A stretch of DNA of 64,000 bases from Desulfovibrio sp. (GTDB taxonomy: Bacteria > Desulfobacterota > Desulfovibrionia > Desulfovibrionales > Desulfovibrionaceae): contig JAFQED010000064.1 in assembly GCA_017415765.1 (NCBI GenBank), positions 1-64,000 on the forward strand. The letters run 5' to 3'. Under the pieces are notes generated by a model that was not told the DNA's origin, searched no databases, and saw only the letters and a list, made by a program, of their open reading frames with translations. A program made the translations under genes and the position numbers. Shown here piece by piece: positions 7,460-15,738 of the stretch. Numbering within the stretch: position 1 is the first letter of the stretch; each line of letters starts with the position of its first letter.

Positions 7460-7882
7460 CTACAGGGTTATGGTTATTTCGATGCCGCTGTTCACCTGTT
7501 TTTCAGTATAGGTGAACCGTTTTTTGCGGGCAGCTTCCCTGATGACTTCCACACCATAGGCTTGCTTGAGCAGACCGCCATTTTCTCCGATGGCCCGTTT
7601 GAGCTTGGTGTCCCAATAATCGCAGAGCAGCATATAGCTGCCATTGCGCTTGAGGACACCGATTTCATATCGGGCATCGGGAATCTTGATGGCATGGTCG
7701 CATTGCCCAAGCTGGTCTTGAGTAATGCCATCCGGCAGAGGATATTTGTCCGGCTCTACAAGTGAACCGTACCATTCATAGGTTTTCTGGTTTTCCACAA
7801 ACTGGAAGCCCATTCTGGTACAGGCGCGTTTGATGGCACTCAGGTCAAATATCTTGAGCTGGATGTGCGAAACGTGAGACAT
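7460..7882 (-). CDS. DUF1257 / Ycf35-like protein
   Basis: A 140-residue protein beginning MSHVSHIQLKIFDLSAIKRA, the typical start of DUF1257 (Ycf35) proteins, with a beta-alpha fold and a later conserved YWDTKLKRAIGE region and a C-terminal EKQVNSGIEITITL. The start at MSHVSH is preceded by GGAGGAA about 5 bases upstream; the longer open frame reads back into the ATPase gene and is rejected. It lies between DUF2997 and the AAA ATPase, 8 bases after the latter. I infer a partner or substrate-adaptor role for the ATPase. Confidence 0.75.
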   Translation of the reverse strand: MSHVSHIQLKIFDLSAIKRACTRMGFQFVENQKTYEWYGSLVEPDKYPLPDGITQDQLGQCDHAIKIPDARYEIGVLKRNGSYMLLCDYWDTKLKRAIGENGGLLKQAYGVEVIREAARKKRFTYTEKQVNSGIEITITL

Positions 7883-7890
7883 TCTTCCTC

Positions 7891-9336
7891 CTAATGGATA
7901 GTGGTGGATGGGGCAGATAGTGACTTGATTTTTGGGGTACGCCGAATCTTGCGAATTTCTATGGATTCCTCTTCCGGCGTATTGGCGATCCTGGCTCTGG
8001 AACGCGCCCATTGCCGCAGTTGTTCAATATCCTCCTTCATGGTTCGGGAAAGCGGGATAAGATTACGCCGTGCGGCATCAAGGCCATCGAACAGGGAATC
8101 ACGCAGGATTTGTTCGATTTCCGAGCCAGTGTAGCCGTTCAATTCTTCTGCCCATGCTTCGGGCATGGACGTACCGTACTTGCGGTTCATTATTTTGATG
8201 ATTTCCGCTCGTTCGATGCGGGAAGGCAAGTCCACGAACCAGATAGCGTCAAAGCGTCCTGCCCGGAGAAATTCCGGCGGCAGTTCCTTGATGTTATTGG
8301 CTGTGGCTACGATGAAGGCTGTTTTCTGGTCATTGGCCCATGTCAGGAAATGGGAGAACATACCCATTGTCGTTCCTGAATCGTTCAGGCCGTTTTTCGT
8401 GCCGGAGAACATCTTTTCCAGCTCGTCCAGAAACAGCACGCAGTTTCCAAAGGCGTCTATGATTTTTGTGGCCTCGCGCATCCGTCTTTCTGACTCGCCA
8501 ACAAGGGCATTTTTCAATGCGCCTATGTCCAGACGAATCAGGGGGAATTGCAGCATGGTAGCGATGGCACAGGCAGTTTTGGATTTGCCTGTACCGGGTA
8601 CGCCCACCAGCAATATCCCCTTGGGTTTGGGAAGCGCGGATTCCGGGGAATATGCCTGAGCGCGGTTAAGCACATACTCCTTGAGAGGAGCAAGGCCGCC
8701 GACATCGGCAATATCCGCCGCAGGGAAGATTTCTAGAAGGCCAGATTTTTTTATCATCTGGGCTTTGGCTTCAGTAACGCTTTTGGAGCTGAAATAGCCT
8801 TTCTTGGTCAGGCTCAGTGAATAGGCGGTCTCCGCCTGAAATTCGGTCAAACCAGTTGCCAGCCTTGCGGCTTTTCGGTTAGGTCGAATGTTATGGGTTT
8901 CGCCCAAATCGGCTTGCAGGCGGAATAACGCCTCTTCCTCCGGCAGTCTGACTTCCACGAGGTGGAAGAACGGTTGAAGCGGTAACGGCAAAGTGGGAGT
9001 GGGAGAGATAAGCACAAGGCAGTTGCCGCATCCCTTGTAAAGAGGGATGGCATTGAGGATGGATTGGCTGACCATCGGGTCATCGAGATAATTTGCCAGT
9101 CCATGACAGATGAGAACCGTGTCCTTGGCGGACGTGAGCCAGTTCACCGCATCAACGGGGTTCTGCAAGTCCTCATGGAGAGAAGACTGCGGGGGGAAGG
9201 AACGTATGCCCTGAAGACAATCCCATCTGGCAATCCGCCAACCGGGAATCTTTCTGATTTCCTCCTCTGTTCTGTGGGGTTCCAAAGTCTGGAGTAGAAC
9301 ACAGGGAAATCCGGCTTTGAGCAGGTCTAAAATCAT
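7891..9336 (-). CDS. AAA+ ATPase, Ycf46-like
   Basis: This 481-residue ATPase has an N-terminal domain (about 1-215) that begins like Ycf46 (DLLKAGFPCVLLQTLEPHRTE), then a single AAA module: Walker A GVPGTGKSKTA (about residue 247), Walker B CVLFLDELEK, sensor 1 ATANN, and the arginine-finger region PPEFLRAGRFD. AAA proteins of this kind remodel protein complexes. Gene order with DUF1257 and DUF2997 matches the conserved trio. AGGAGG precedes the ATG by about 4 bases. The C-terminal 60 residues are basic and low in conservation. Substrate unknown. Confidence 0.8.
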   Translation of the reverse strand: MILDLLKAGFPCVLLQTLEPHRTEEEIRKIPGWRIARWDCLQGIRSFPPQSSLHEDLQNPVDAVNWLTSAKDTVLICHGLANYLDDPMVSQSILNAIPLYKGCGNCLVLISPTPTLPLPLQPFFHLVEVRLPEEEALFRLQADLGETHNIRPNRKAARLATGLTEFQAETAYSLSLTKKGYFSSKSVTEAKAQMIKKSGLLEIFPAADIADVGGLAPLKEYVLNRAQAYSPESALPKPKGILLVGVPGTGKSKTACAIATMLQFPLIRLDIGALKNALVGESERRMREATKIIDAFGNCVLFLDELEKMFSGTKNGLNDSGTTMGMFSHFLTWANDQKTAFIVATANNIKELPPEFLRAGRFDAIWFVDLPSRIERAEIIKIMNRKYGTSMPEAWAEELNGYTGSEIEQILRDSLFDGLDAARRNLIPLSRTMKEDIEQLRQWARSRARIANTPEEESIEIRKIRRTPKIKSLSAPSTTIH

Positions 9337-9402
9337 ATAACCTCCTTTTGTGTAGTTATTTCTATATGAAGGGAGGAGAATATTAAAAAAGTAGAGGTCT
9401 AT

Positions 9403-10695
9403 ATGATACCTTTTTATCGTAATGAACCCTTTAAATTAGATTATGAATTTATTACAGAAAAAATTTCAGATAAAATGGAAGAGAAGTTGTTTAATTTTAT
9501 TAAAGATGATTCATATGCTTTAAGATATTTATATGTAATGAATTATACTATTCCAGAAACAGTATTAAATATTAAAGGAAGTGGAGGTGTAAAAGAAACA
9601 ATGGTTATGTGCGCATCACTAATAACAAATTGTATGTCAAATAAAAGTATCGATGAATATGCACAATACACAACATTAGATTCTATTCTTGATGATGCTT
9701 TTGGATATATTGATGTGCTAAAGAGAGAAAATATTGACATCCAAAATTGTATATATTTTATTGAAAATATTATCCAAGAAAATATAAAGACTAAGCATTC
9801 ATTTGCATCTGCTGCGAAAATATTAAAAAATAATAATATAAGTTTAGAAGAAGGTATTTGTGCAATTAAAGATATGCTCTTTGGAAAAGATTTTTACAAT
9901 ATTGATTGTATTCTAAAATTAAGAAAAATTGTCTTAAAATCAGATTGCGGCAAATCTTTTCTTGGGTATCTCAGTACAGATGGAAATCCTAATAATATTT
10001 GCTCTGTATTGTTTCATGATTATAAATTTTTATATACAGCAATTCGTCGTTCTATGGATATAGAGCTTGTTGATCTTGATATTGAAAATTATTTTTCAGA
10101 TGTATTTGAATATATATGTTTGCATATTTATTTAAAAATTATTCTTGATATATACATACTTATGATAAAATTAAATATTGATAATTTTTTTAGTGATAAA
10201 AGATTAGATATAGAATTATCAAAATTTTATCATAAAATAAACATGTTTATATATAACACTATATACAAATATTTATCTATACATGAGCACATTGCATTTA
10301 TAACATCTTCAGTAATTTATGATGCGTATATTCACACTGAAACTGCTTTTGATGGTAGACATTTTAAAAAACATATAAGTATAGCAAACTCTTTCTCTAG
10401 ATACTCTGGTCATACAGAATATACTAAAATCATCAATGAAATATGTAAGAAAGCAAAGTCAAAATGGGATAAAGGCTGCACTATTGACCATATAGATATG
10501 ATTGACAGCTTCAAGAAACATAAAAAATATGCTGACTTTTTTTCTAAACGCGGCTTTGAAAAAAAGCTAAATAATAGTTTAAAACAGCTATGCCGAGAAC
10601 ACGGTTTCAAGGTCATTCGCGGTGTTGATATTGCCTCGCGCAAAGGGCGTAAAAAAAGGCCTGACGGAGCAGGCCCAAAATCTTCGCTTGTATAG
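9403..10695 (+). CDS. AT-rich orphan protein of unknown function (430 aa)
   Basis: I do not recognise this protein. It is encoded by very AT-rich DNA, far below the composition of its neighbours, and runs against the operon around it. The product is helical and Ile/Asn/Lys/Asp-rich. A hydrophobic segment near residues 240-265 (YICLHIYLKIILDIYILMIK) could be a membrane helix or a buried core helix. The last 50 residues (from about KYADFFSKRGFEKKLNNSLK) are more basic and become GC-richer. The start has GAGGT 5 bases upstream. The 3' end stops 4 bases short of the convergent AlpA-like gene. Position and composition suggest recent insertion of an accessory, possibly defence or cargo, gene; that is inference. 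Confidence 0.6.
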   Translation: MIPFYRNEPFKLDYEFITEKISDKMEEKLFNFIKDDSYALRYLYVMNYTIPETVLNIKGSGGVKETMVMCASLITNCMSNKSIDEYAQYTTLDSILDDAFGYIDVLKRENIDIQNCIYFIENIIQENIKTKHSFASAAKILKNNNISLEEGICAIKDMLFGKDFYNIDCILKLRKIVLKSDCGKSFLGYLSTDGNPNNICSVLFHDYKFLYTAIRRSMDIELVDLDIENYFSDVFEYICLHIYLKIILDIYILMIKLNIDNFFSDKRLDIELSKFYHKINMFIYNTIYKYLSIHEHIAFITSSVIYDAYIHTETAFDGRHFKKHISIANSFSRYSGHTEYTKIINEICKKAKSKWDKGCTIDHIDMIDSFKKHKKYADFFSKRGFEKKLNNSLKQLCREHGFKVIRGVDIASRKGRKKRPDGAGPKSSLV

Positions 10696-10699
10696 CTGG

Positions 10700-10924
10700 T
10701 CAGCCTGTCGGCTGCAAGGTCATCCTTGCCTCAAGCCAGGCTATAAAATCCTCTCGGAGGTAAACCACTTTTCTTCCGATGCGGCTTCTGCGTGGCCCTT
10801 TCTTTTCGCTGTCCAGATTCGCCAAATAGCGGGGAGAAATCAGTGTGCCGAAATGGATTGCGATGTCCTGCCGTGTCAGAACCTTGGGGAGCTGCGGCAG
10901 GATGTCAGCAAAGAAGTCGGACAT
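10700..10924 (-). CDS. AlpA/excisionase-like small HTH protein (paralogue 2)
   Basis: A 74-residue protein with LTRQDIAIHFGTLISPRYLA (HTH) and IGRKVVYLREDFIAWLEARM (wing and terminal helix), clearly paralogous to the gene at 5691-5903. The shared core RYLANLDSEKKGP is identical, and the DNA around it is also similar, so the duplication is fairly recent. It begins 3 bases after the stop of the upstream regulator gene; a GGAGGTGG lies about 9 bases before the ATG. Two AlpA-like factors in one element could control different promoters or excision versus expression. Confidence 0.75.
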   Translation of the reverse strand: MSDFFADILPQLPKVLTRQDIAIHFGTLISPRYLANLDSEKKGPRRSRIGRKVVYLREDFIAWLEARMTLQPTG

Positions 10925-10927
10925 TGA

Positions 10928-11626
10928 TTACGCCACCTCCCTTTCCAGAATAGCGACTTTGGGCGGTTCCTGACCCGTCAGCATCCTGTACTGCTCTGCG
11001 CTCATGATTACTGTTTCCTCCCCTGCTTCGGAAGCTACCCTCACGCTGACAGAAGCATTTTCTTCCAAGCCATTGTTCGGGGCTTCTGGTTGCTCTGCCG
11101 GGACAGGCTTAGAAGGGCTTTCCGTATCGGCTGGGGCTGTCTTATCCGCAACCACAGAGGCTACGATGCTATCCCCATCTCTCCTGAAGCTGACGATAGC
11201 CCCTTCCCTGAAGATATTGTCCAGTCCCATGCGCGTGATGTTGTCGGCACTTACCTGAAAACTGCCGTTGGTTCCAACCTTGACCATCTTGACCCGTCTG
11301 GTACGCTGGATTGTGTAGCTTCTGCCGTCAACCTGTGTCAGCTCGAAATACAGCAAGGCTAATTCTGTCTGCGTGAGATTCATCGCCACTTGAATTTCCT
11401 CAAAGCTAAGGCTGTCTTCAATGTGTGCCCTCAGCGTGTTGAGCCTCATTTCGCGGGAGATACGAGTCTTCTTGCCTGCGGATACGTTAGAGGTAGCGGG
11501 CTGCATCTGCATTTCCATGTTGGTTGAGTTCATGGTGTTCTCCTTGGTTTCTGGGGTTGTGGTGTTCATGTCGTTCTCAGTGCCTTCATCGTTAGCGGGG
11601 ATCGTCCATTCAGTATACTGATCCAT
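10928..11626 (-). CDS. Putative DNA-binding regulator with HTH and AbrB-like segments (232 aa)
   Basis: I do not recognise the whole protein. Residues about 1-50 are a low-complexity Thr/Asn/Gln/Met tail. Residues about 55-95 contain a helix-turn-helix-like stretch (SFEEIQVAMNLTQTELALLY). Next comes a beta-rich block (VGTNGSFQVSADNITRMGLD, then FREGAIVSFRRDGDSIVASV) whose I-x-x-x-GL-x-x-GD pattern resembles AbrB-type swapped barrels. The tail is Pro/Glu-rich. It is the first gene of the minus-strand operon and has AGGAG about 6 bases before the ATG, so it may autoregulate the module. Function is inference. Confidence 0.5.
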   Translation of the reverse strand: MDQYTEWTIPANDEGTENDMNTTTPETKENTMNSTNMEMQMQPATSNVSAGKKTRISREMRLNTLRAHIEDSLSFEEIQVAMNLTQTELALLYFELTQVDGRSYTIQRTRRVKMVKVGTNGSFQVSADNITRMGLDNIFREGAIVSFRRDGDSIVASVVADKTAPADTESPSKPVPAEQPEAPNNGLEENASVSVRVASEAGEETVIMSAEQYRMLTGQEPPKVAILEREVA

Positions 11627-12194
11627 TGTGTACTCCTGTGGGCTTTTGCCCGGTTTGATGGGCAGTTGTCTCTGCCCGGAGGCGGCGGCTCATTCCGTCA
11701 TGGGAACAAGGTAAGGACACCATCCTTAAAAGGCGATAGCCATAAGATAGGCTAAAATGAGGGTGAACATCGAATAATCTATTGATATATTTGGTAAAAT
11801 TTTTTTGGAAGTTTTTTGTAGTTTCTTCCTTGTGACTTGGCTGGAGCAGCAGGACAAAAAAGAAGATTTGGCGCGTTCACATGACCCCATAGAGCATCAC
11901 ATCTGGGGGCTATTGGAATAGGCAGTCTGTAGCCTCTATGTAATATGCTGAAATAATAAGATATTTTTATCGTCTCTGAGCCACAAAAATTGACAAGACG
12001 ACACATGGGTCAGGAGACTTCAAAAAAACGGCTTACAGAAGAAAAATTGGACGGGTCTGAAATTGGCATCAGGAGATGACATTTGGTGTCAGAGGGGAAA
12101 GTCGAAGACAAGGCGGCGATGGTAAGAGAGAGTGGGCATGGGTAAGCTCAAAAATCGCGGGGCCAGAGCGGGGCCAAATCTTCCCAAATAGAGA
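11627..12194. other. Leader/boundary region between the accessory operon and tRNA-Pro
   Basis: About 570 bases with no convincing gene. It should contain the promoter of the minus-strand operon; an AT-rich stretch at 11765-11830 is the likeliest place, but I cannot fix -35/-10 boxes. The 11-mer AGATAGGCTAA at 11745-11755 also occurs at 1739-1749. Short open frames here (for example 11779-12006 on the minus strand) have no ribosome binding site. The segment 12000-12190 next to the tRNA is a plausible place for the att junction, but no duplicate of the tRNA 3' end is present inside the window. Confidence 0.4.
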
Positions 12195-12224
12195 AAGGGG
12201 TTACGGCTTTCACCGTAACCCCTT
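12195..12224 (-). terminator. Rho-independent terminator downstream of tRNA-Pro
   Basis: A perfect 12-bp stem, AAGGGGTTACGG (12195-12206) with CCGTAACCCCTT (12213-12224), and a six-base loop. On the minus strand it is followed by TTTCTC and lies 8 bases beyond the CCA end of the tRNA. Confidence 0.8.
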
Positions 12225-12232
12225 GAAATACT

Positions 12233-12310
12233 TGGTCGGGATGAAAGGATTTGAACCTTCGACCCCTTGAACCCCATTCAAGTGCGCTCCCAGACTGCGC
12301 TACATCCCGA
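12233..12310 (-). tRNA. tRNA-Pro (anticodon GGG), CCA encoded
   Basis: Read on the minus strand, the acceptor arms TCGGGAT and ATCCCGA pair perfectly, followed by an encoded CCA (12233-12235). The D arm is TAGCGCAGTCTGGGAGCGCA, the anticodon stem CTTGA/TCAAG holds loop ATGGGGT, giving anticodon GGG after the invariant U33, and the T arm contains GGTTCAAATC. The gene lies exactly between the accessory region (on its 3' side) and the core genome. That is the usual geometry for an element integrated at a tRNA 3' end. Confidence 0.93.
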
Positions 12311-12321
12311 CGCGAAAAGAA

Positions 12322-12350
12322 AAATTACACTTCCTTACCGCTTGTGTCAA
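12322..12350 (-). promoter_or_regulatory. Promoter of tRNA-Pro
   Basis: On the minus strand a perfect TTGACA (12350-12345) is followed after 17 bases by TAATTT (12327-12322), about 12 bases before the mature tRNA 5' end. The spacing and position fit a sigma-70 promoter for the tRNA. Confidence 0.65.
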
Positions 12351-12434
12351 CCGTTTTCTTGCAGTCTCTCTGGGCGTATATATCCCGCTCCCTGATGTCA
12401 TGGAAAATTTTCCAGCAGAGCTGGTGCGAGCGTT

Positions 12435-12471
12435 TAGAGCGAACTGCCATTTTCAATGGTATTTCGCTCTA
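12435..12471. repeat. Imperfect palindrome downstream of the PFKFB-like gene
   Basis: The outer arms TAGAGCGAA (12435-12443) and TTCGCTCTA (12463-12471) pair perfectly, and an inner CCATT/AATGG stem follows. It shares the TAGAGC...GCTCTA ends with the longer perfect palindrome at 36386-36440. It lies just after the stop of the minus-strand gene 12481-13707 but lacks a U-tract, so it may be an extragenic repeat rather than, or as well as, a terminator. Confidence 0.55.
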
Positions 12472-12480
12472 GACTGGCTT

Positions 12481-13707
12481 TCACTCCCCCTTCCCCACCA
12501 CAGGCTCGTAGGGGATGCGCTCAAAAACCTTGCGCTGCGGCGTCAGCTCTATGTGGTAGTACTGGTTTTGCGGGATATGGATATAGGGCACATCCTCGGT
12601 GCGCTGGCGCAAGAACAGCGAAAGCAGCACGCGGTTGATGGCCTGATGTCCCACGATCAGCACGGGAGAATCCCCGGCCAGAAAGAGGGCGCGCCGCAAG
12701 CCCCGCTGCACGCGCTCGCGCAGGATGGCGTAACTTTCGCCGCCGGGATAGGCATAGCCGTATTTGTCGGCATTGCGGCCCGCTGTCACTTCCGGCATTT
12801 TTTCGCGTATTTCCGAATAGAGCATATTTTCGCACTCGCCAGCCCAGATCTCGTCAAATTCCTTCAGGGCCATGACGTGTGTGCCGGGCCGGTCGGCCAG
12901 CAGTGGGGCTGCGGTTTCGTGCGAGCGGAAACGGGTGGACGTAAAAACCCAGCCCAACTGATGCCCGTGCATATGACGGGCCAGGGCCTGGGCCTGGGCG
13001 CGGCCCTTGGCCGTGAGCGGCGGATCTCCACCAATACGCCCCTGCACGTTGAATTCTGTCTGACCGTGCCGGGCCAGAAAGAGGCTGTGTACCCACATGC
13101 TGACCACTATCTCCCGGATGGCTGGATAAAAGGGAGATCCTTCACAGGGGCGTTCAGCAAGCACGCGGTTGGCGGTGGAGTCCACGCACAGCCAGAACTT
13201 TTCCTCCTGCACAGGATCATAGATGGTTTCGTAGTAGCTGATGCGCTTCATAAAGCTTTCCAGCGCGGCGTCCGTGCTGAAGCTGGCGTATTCCGGCAGG
13301 TCGGCCTTGCGCCGGATGCAGGCATTGAGCAGAAGCGGATCCTCATTGACACATTCCACAAAAAGCACGGGGTGGTCGGTAAGGGTGCGCTCAATAAAGG
13401 CGCGGCGGGCGCGACTGGCGTTGGTGGCATCCAAGATGGCCACCTCCCCGCCCTGCGCCAGCCACTGGCGGGCCTGTTCCAGATTCTGGCGGCAGATCAT
13501 CTCGCGCGCTTCGCGGCCAAAGCTGTTGTCAGGGTTGTAAAAATCCGGCTCTGTGGATTCTGCCCCCAGCAAGGCCCGGCGCACATCGCCATTGTTGAAG
13601 ATCTCGGCCCTGGTTCCCTCGGCCTGTAGCCCCTGCCGGATGCGCCGCGCCAGAGTTGACTTGCCACGTGCGGGCAGCCCCACCATCGCCACATAGAGTT
13701 TACGCAT
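12481..13707 (-). CDS. PFKFB-like bifunctional 6-phosphofructo-2-kinase / fructose-2,6-bisphosphatase
   Basis: The 408-residue protein has the two-domain layout of eukaryotic PFKFB. The N-terminal kinase domain has P-loop GLPARGKSTLARRI (residues 10-23), FNNGDVRR, ILDATNASRARR and FVECVNEDP. The C-terminal histidine-phosphatase domain (from about 205) begins LFLARHGQTEFN, continues FTSTRFRSHETA, and has the second catalytic His in LIVGHQAINRVLLS. Eukaryotic enzymes make and degrade fructose-2,6-bisphosphate; whether this one uses the same sugar is inferred from architecture. Start ATG follows a GGGGGAAGG site. It is downstream of tyrS, separated by a hairpin. Confidence 0.8.
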   Translation of the reverse strand: MRKLYVAMVGLPARGKSTLARRIRQGLQAEGTRAEIFNNGDVRRALLGAESTEPDFYNPDNSFGREAREMICRQNLEQARQWLAQGGEVAILDATNASRARRAFIERTLTDHPVLFVECVNEDPLLLNACIRRKADLPEYASFSTDAALESFMKRISYYETIYDPVQEEKFWLCVDSTANRVLAERPCEGSPFYPAIREIVVSMWVHSLFLARHGQTEFNVQGRIGGDPPLTAKGRAQAQALARHMHGHQLGWVFTSTRFRSHETAAPLLADRPGTHVMALKEFDEIWAGECENMLYSEIREKMPEVTAGRNADKYGYAYPGGESYAILRERVQRGLRRALFLAGDSPVLIVGHQAINRVLLSLFLRQRTEDVPYIHIPQNQYYHIELTPQRKVFERIPYEPVVGKGE

Positions 13708-13725
13708 TGCCTTCCCCCAAAAGTA

Positions 13726-13751
13726 CAGGGGCGGCCTGCTGGTCGCCCCTG
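13726..13751 (-). terminator. Terminator between tyrS and the PFKFB-like gene
   Basis: CAGGGGCG (13726-13733) pairs with CGCCCCTG (13744-13751). On the minus strand it follows the tyrS stop by about 10 bases and is followed by TACTTTTG, a weak U-rich tail. Confidence 0.6.
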
Positions 13752-13760
13752 ATCCGCTAA

Positions 13761-14957
13761 TTATTGTACTGTCAGCTTCAAAAAGCGTTTTTTGCCCAGC
13801 TTGACCACATATTCCCCGGCGGGCAGAGGGCTGAGGACGTCATCGCAGCGTGTTCCGTCCAGCGAGAGTGCCCCTTCCTTGATGAGCCGTTTGGCCTCGC
13901 CCCGGCTCTTGACCAGGCCTGCCGCCTCCAGAAAGGCGGGAGGGGTGCTGGCTTCGCCGCTCTGGCAGGTCAGGCACGGGGCATCGGCCGGTACACCGCC
14001 ATCGGCAAAAACAGCGTTGAAGCCCTGCCGCGCGGCATCCGCAGCCTGGCTGTCATGGTAGCGGGAGACCATTTCGTGGGCCAGCTCTTCCTTGGCCAGC
14101 TTGGGGTGCAGACGGCCTTCCTCCACATCGGCCCGGAGGGTGGCAATTTCGTCCAGGGTCTTGCTGGAAAGCAGCTCGTAGTACCGCCACATCAGCGTGT
14201 CAGAGATGCCCATGATCTTGCCAAAAATTTCGGAAGCCGGTTCATCGATGCCGATATAGTTGCCGTAGGACTTGGACATCTTGCGCACGCCATCGGTGCC
14301 TTCCAGCAGGGGCAGGGTCAGGATGCACTGGCTTTCCAGCCCGTAATGGGCCTGCAGGGCGCGCCCCACCAACAGGTTGAACTTCTGGTCTGTGCCGCCC
14401 ATTTCCACATCTGCTTTCAGCTCCACAGAGTCATAGCCCTGGCAGAGCGGATAGAGAAATTCGTGGATAGAGATGGGCCGCTGTTCGCGAAAACGCTTTT
14501 CAAAGTCGTCCCGCTCCATCATCCGCGCCACCGTATAGCTGGAGGCCAGACGGATAAAGCCTGTGGCGTCCATCCTGCCCAGCCAGTGGGAGTTGAAGAC
14601 GACCTCTGTCCTGACCGGATCCAGGATTTTGAAAACCTGCTTCTTGTAGGTTTCGGCATTGGCCAGCACCTGCTCTTCGGTGAGCGGGGGGCGCGTTTCG
14701 GAACGGCCCGACGGATCGCCGATGCGGCCCGTAAAGTCACCGATGAGAAAGAGCACCGTATGCCCCAGCTCCTGAAAATGACGCATCTTGTGCATGACCA
14801 CGGTGTGGCCAAGGTGCAGATCCGGGGCGGTGGGGTCAAAGCCCACCTTAACGCGCAGGGGCGTACCACGGGCAAGTTTCTTGCGGAGTTCGCCTTCATC
14901 GATCAGCTCGGCCACGCCGCGCTTGATTTGGGCCATCTGGGTATCAATATCGATCAT
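13761..14957 (-). CDS. tyrS: Tyrosyl-tRNA synthetase
   Basis: This 398-residue class I synthetase charges tRNA-Tyr in the cytoplasm. It shows the HIGH-type motif HLGHT (about residue 47), the [13 protein letters not shown] block, the tyrosine-pocket [19 protein letters not shown] region (about 180-198), and the KMSKS motif in [13 protein letters not shown]. The C-terminal 60 residues are an S4 RNA-binding domain ([20 protein letters not shown]). The length matches the shorter TyrZ-type enzymes. The start at MIDIDTQ has AAGGA about 8 bases upstream; a second Met at residue 8 is possible. Confidence 0.95.
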   Translation of the reverse strand: MIDIDTQMAQIKRGVAELIDEGELRKKLARGTPLRVKVGFDPTAPDLHLGHTVVMHKMRHFQELGHTVLFLIGDFTGRIGDPSGRSETRPPLTEEQVLANAETYKKQVFKILDPVRTEVVFNSHWLGRMDATGFIRLASSYTVARMMERDDFEKRFREQRPISIHEFLYPLCQGYDSVELKADVEMGGTDQKFNLLVGRALQAHYGLESQCILTLPLLEGTDGVRKMSKSYGNYIGIDEPASEIFGKIMGISDTLMWRYYELLSSKTLDEIATLRADVEEGRLHPKLAKEELAHEMVSRYHDSQAADAARQGFNAVFADGGVPADAPCLTCQSGEASTPPAFLEAAGLVKSRGEAKRLIKEGALSLDGTRCDDVLSPLPAGEYVVKLGKKRFLKLTVQ

Positions 14958-15189
14958 CGCGCTCTGTCCTTGTCTAGGGAATGGCTGGGGAATGACTGCA
15001 ACTGATACCCCTTTGTCGTGGGGGGTGTCAAATACCGCCTCCGCCTGTGTGCGCTGCCTGATGGCTCAGGCTTGGCATTTCCTGCGTTCAGCGCGAGTGG
15101 GATGATTCTGCTGGGCTTTCGCTCTACTCTCGTATATGCTCCTGCTATGATGGTTCGCCCTGCGGGCCACATGACATAAGGAGCAAGAT

Positions 15190-15738
15190 ATGTACACTCT
15201 GAAATTCGTGGGCCTGTGCGGCAGCTTGCGGCAAGCCTCCCGCAATCGGGGCCTGTTGCGCTGCTGCGCTGCCCATCTGCCCAAAGGCATTACGCTGGAA
15301 CTGGCGGATGTGGCTGCCCTGCCCTTTTACAACGAGGATCTGCCCAAACCGGCTGCTGTCAGCACACTGGCAGAACAGGTACGCACAGCCGATGCGCTGG
15401 TGCTGGCCTGCCCGGAATACAATTATTCTCTGGCCCCGGCCCTGAAAAACGCGCTGGACTGGCTCTCGCGCGAGGCCGCCCCCACGCCGCTGGACGGCAA
15501 GGCCGCCTGCATCATTGGCGCAGGCGGCGGCATGGGCACAGCCCGTGCCCAGTATCACTTGCGACAGGTGGGCGTGTATCTGAACCTGCGCTTCCTGAAC
15601 AAGCCAGAGCTGTTTGCCAACGCCTTTGGCCCGGCCTTTGATGCCGATGGCAATGTGGTGGATGCAGCCTTGGCCCAACAAACCGGAGAATTGATGCAGG
15701 CCCTGGCAGACTGGACCTGCCAACTGAAAAAAGCCTGA
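15190..15738 (+). CDS. NADPH-dependent FMN reductase family protein
   Basis: A 182-residue flavodoxin-like reductase. The N-terminal FVGLCGSLRQASRNRGLL is the phosphate-binding GS-x-R-x-x-S-x-N loop. ALVLACPEYNYSLAPALKNA is the family's P-E-Y-N signature, and ACIIGAGGGMGTARAQYHLR closes the flavin site. Such cytosolic enzymes reduce quinones, azo compounds or chromate with NAD(P)H. AAGGAG lies 6 bases before the ATG. The gene is monocistronic, divergent from tyrS across 230 bases that must hold both promoters. Physiological substrate unknown. Confidence 0.85.
   Translation: MYTLKFVGLCGSLRQASRNRGLLRCCAAHLPKGITLELADVAALPFYNEDLPKPAAVSTLAEQVRTADALVLACPEYNYSLAPALKNALDWLSREAAPTPLDGKAACIIGAGGGMGTARAQYHLRQVGVYLNLRFLNKPELFANAFGPAFDADGNVVDAALAQQTGELMQALADWTCQLKKA

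Noticed and set aside
11779..12006. 75-residue minus-strand frame in the border region
   Set aside because: No ribosome binding site and a low-likelihood composition.
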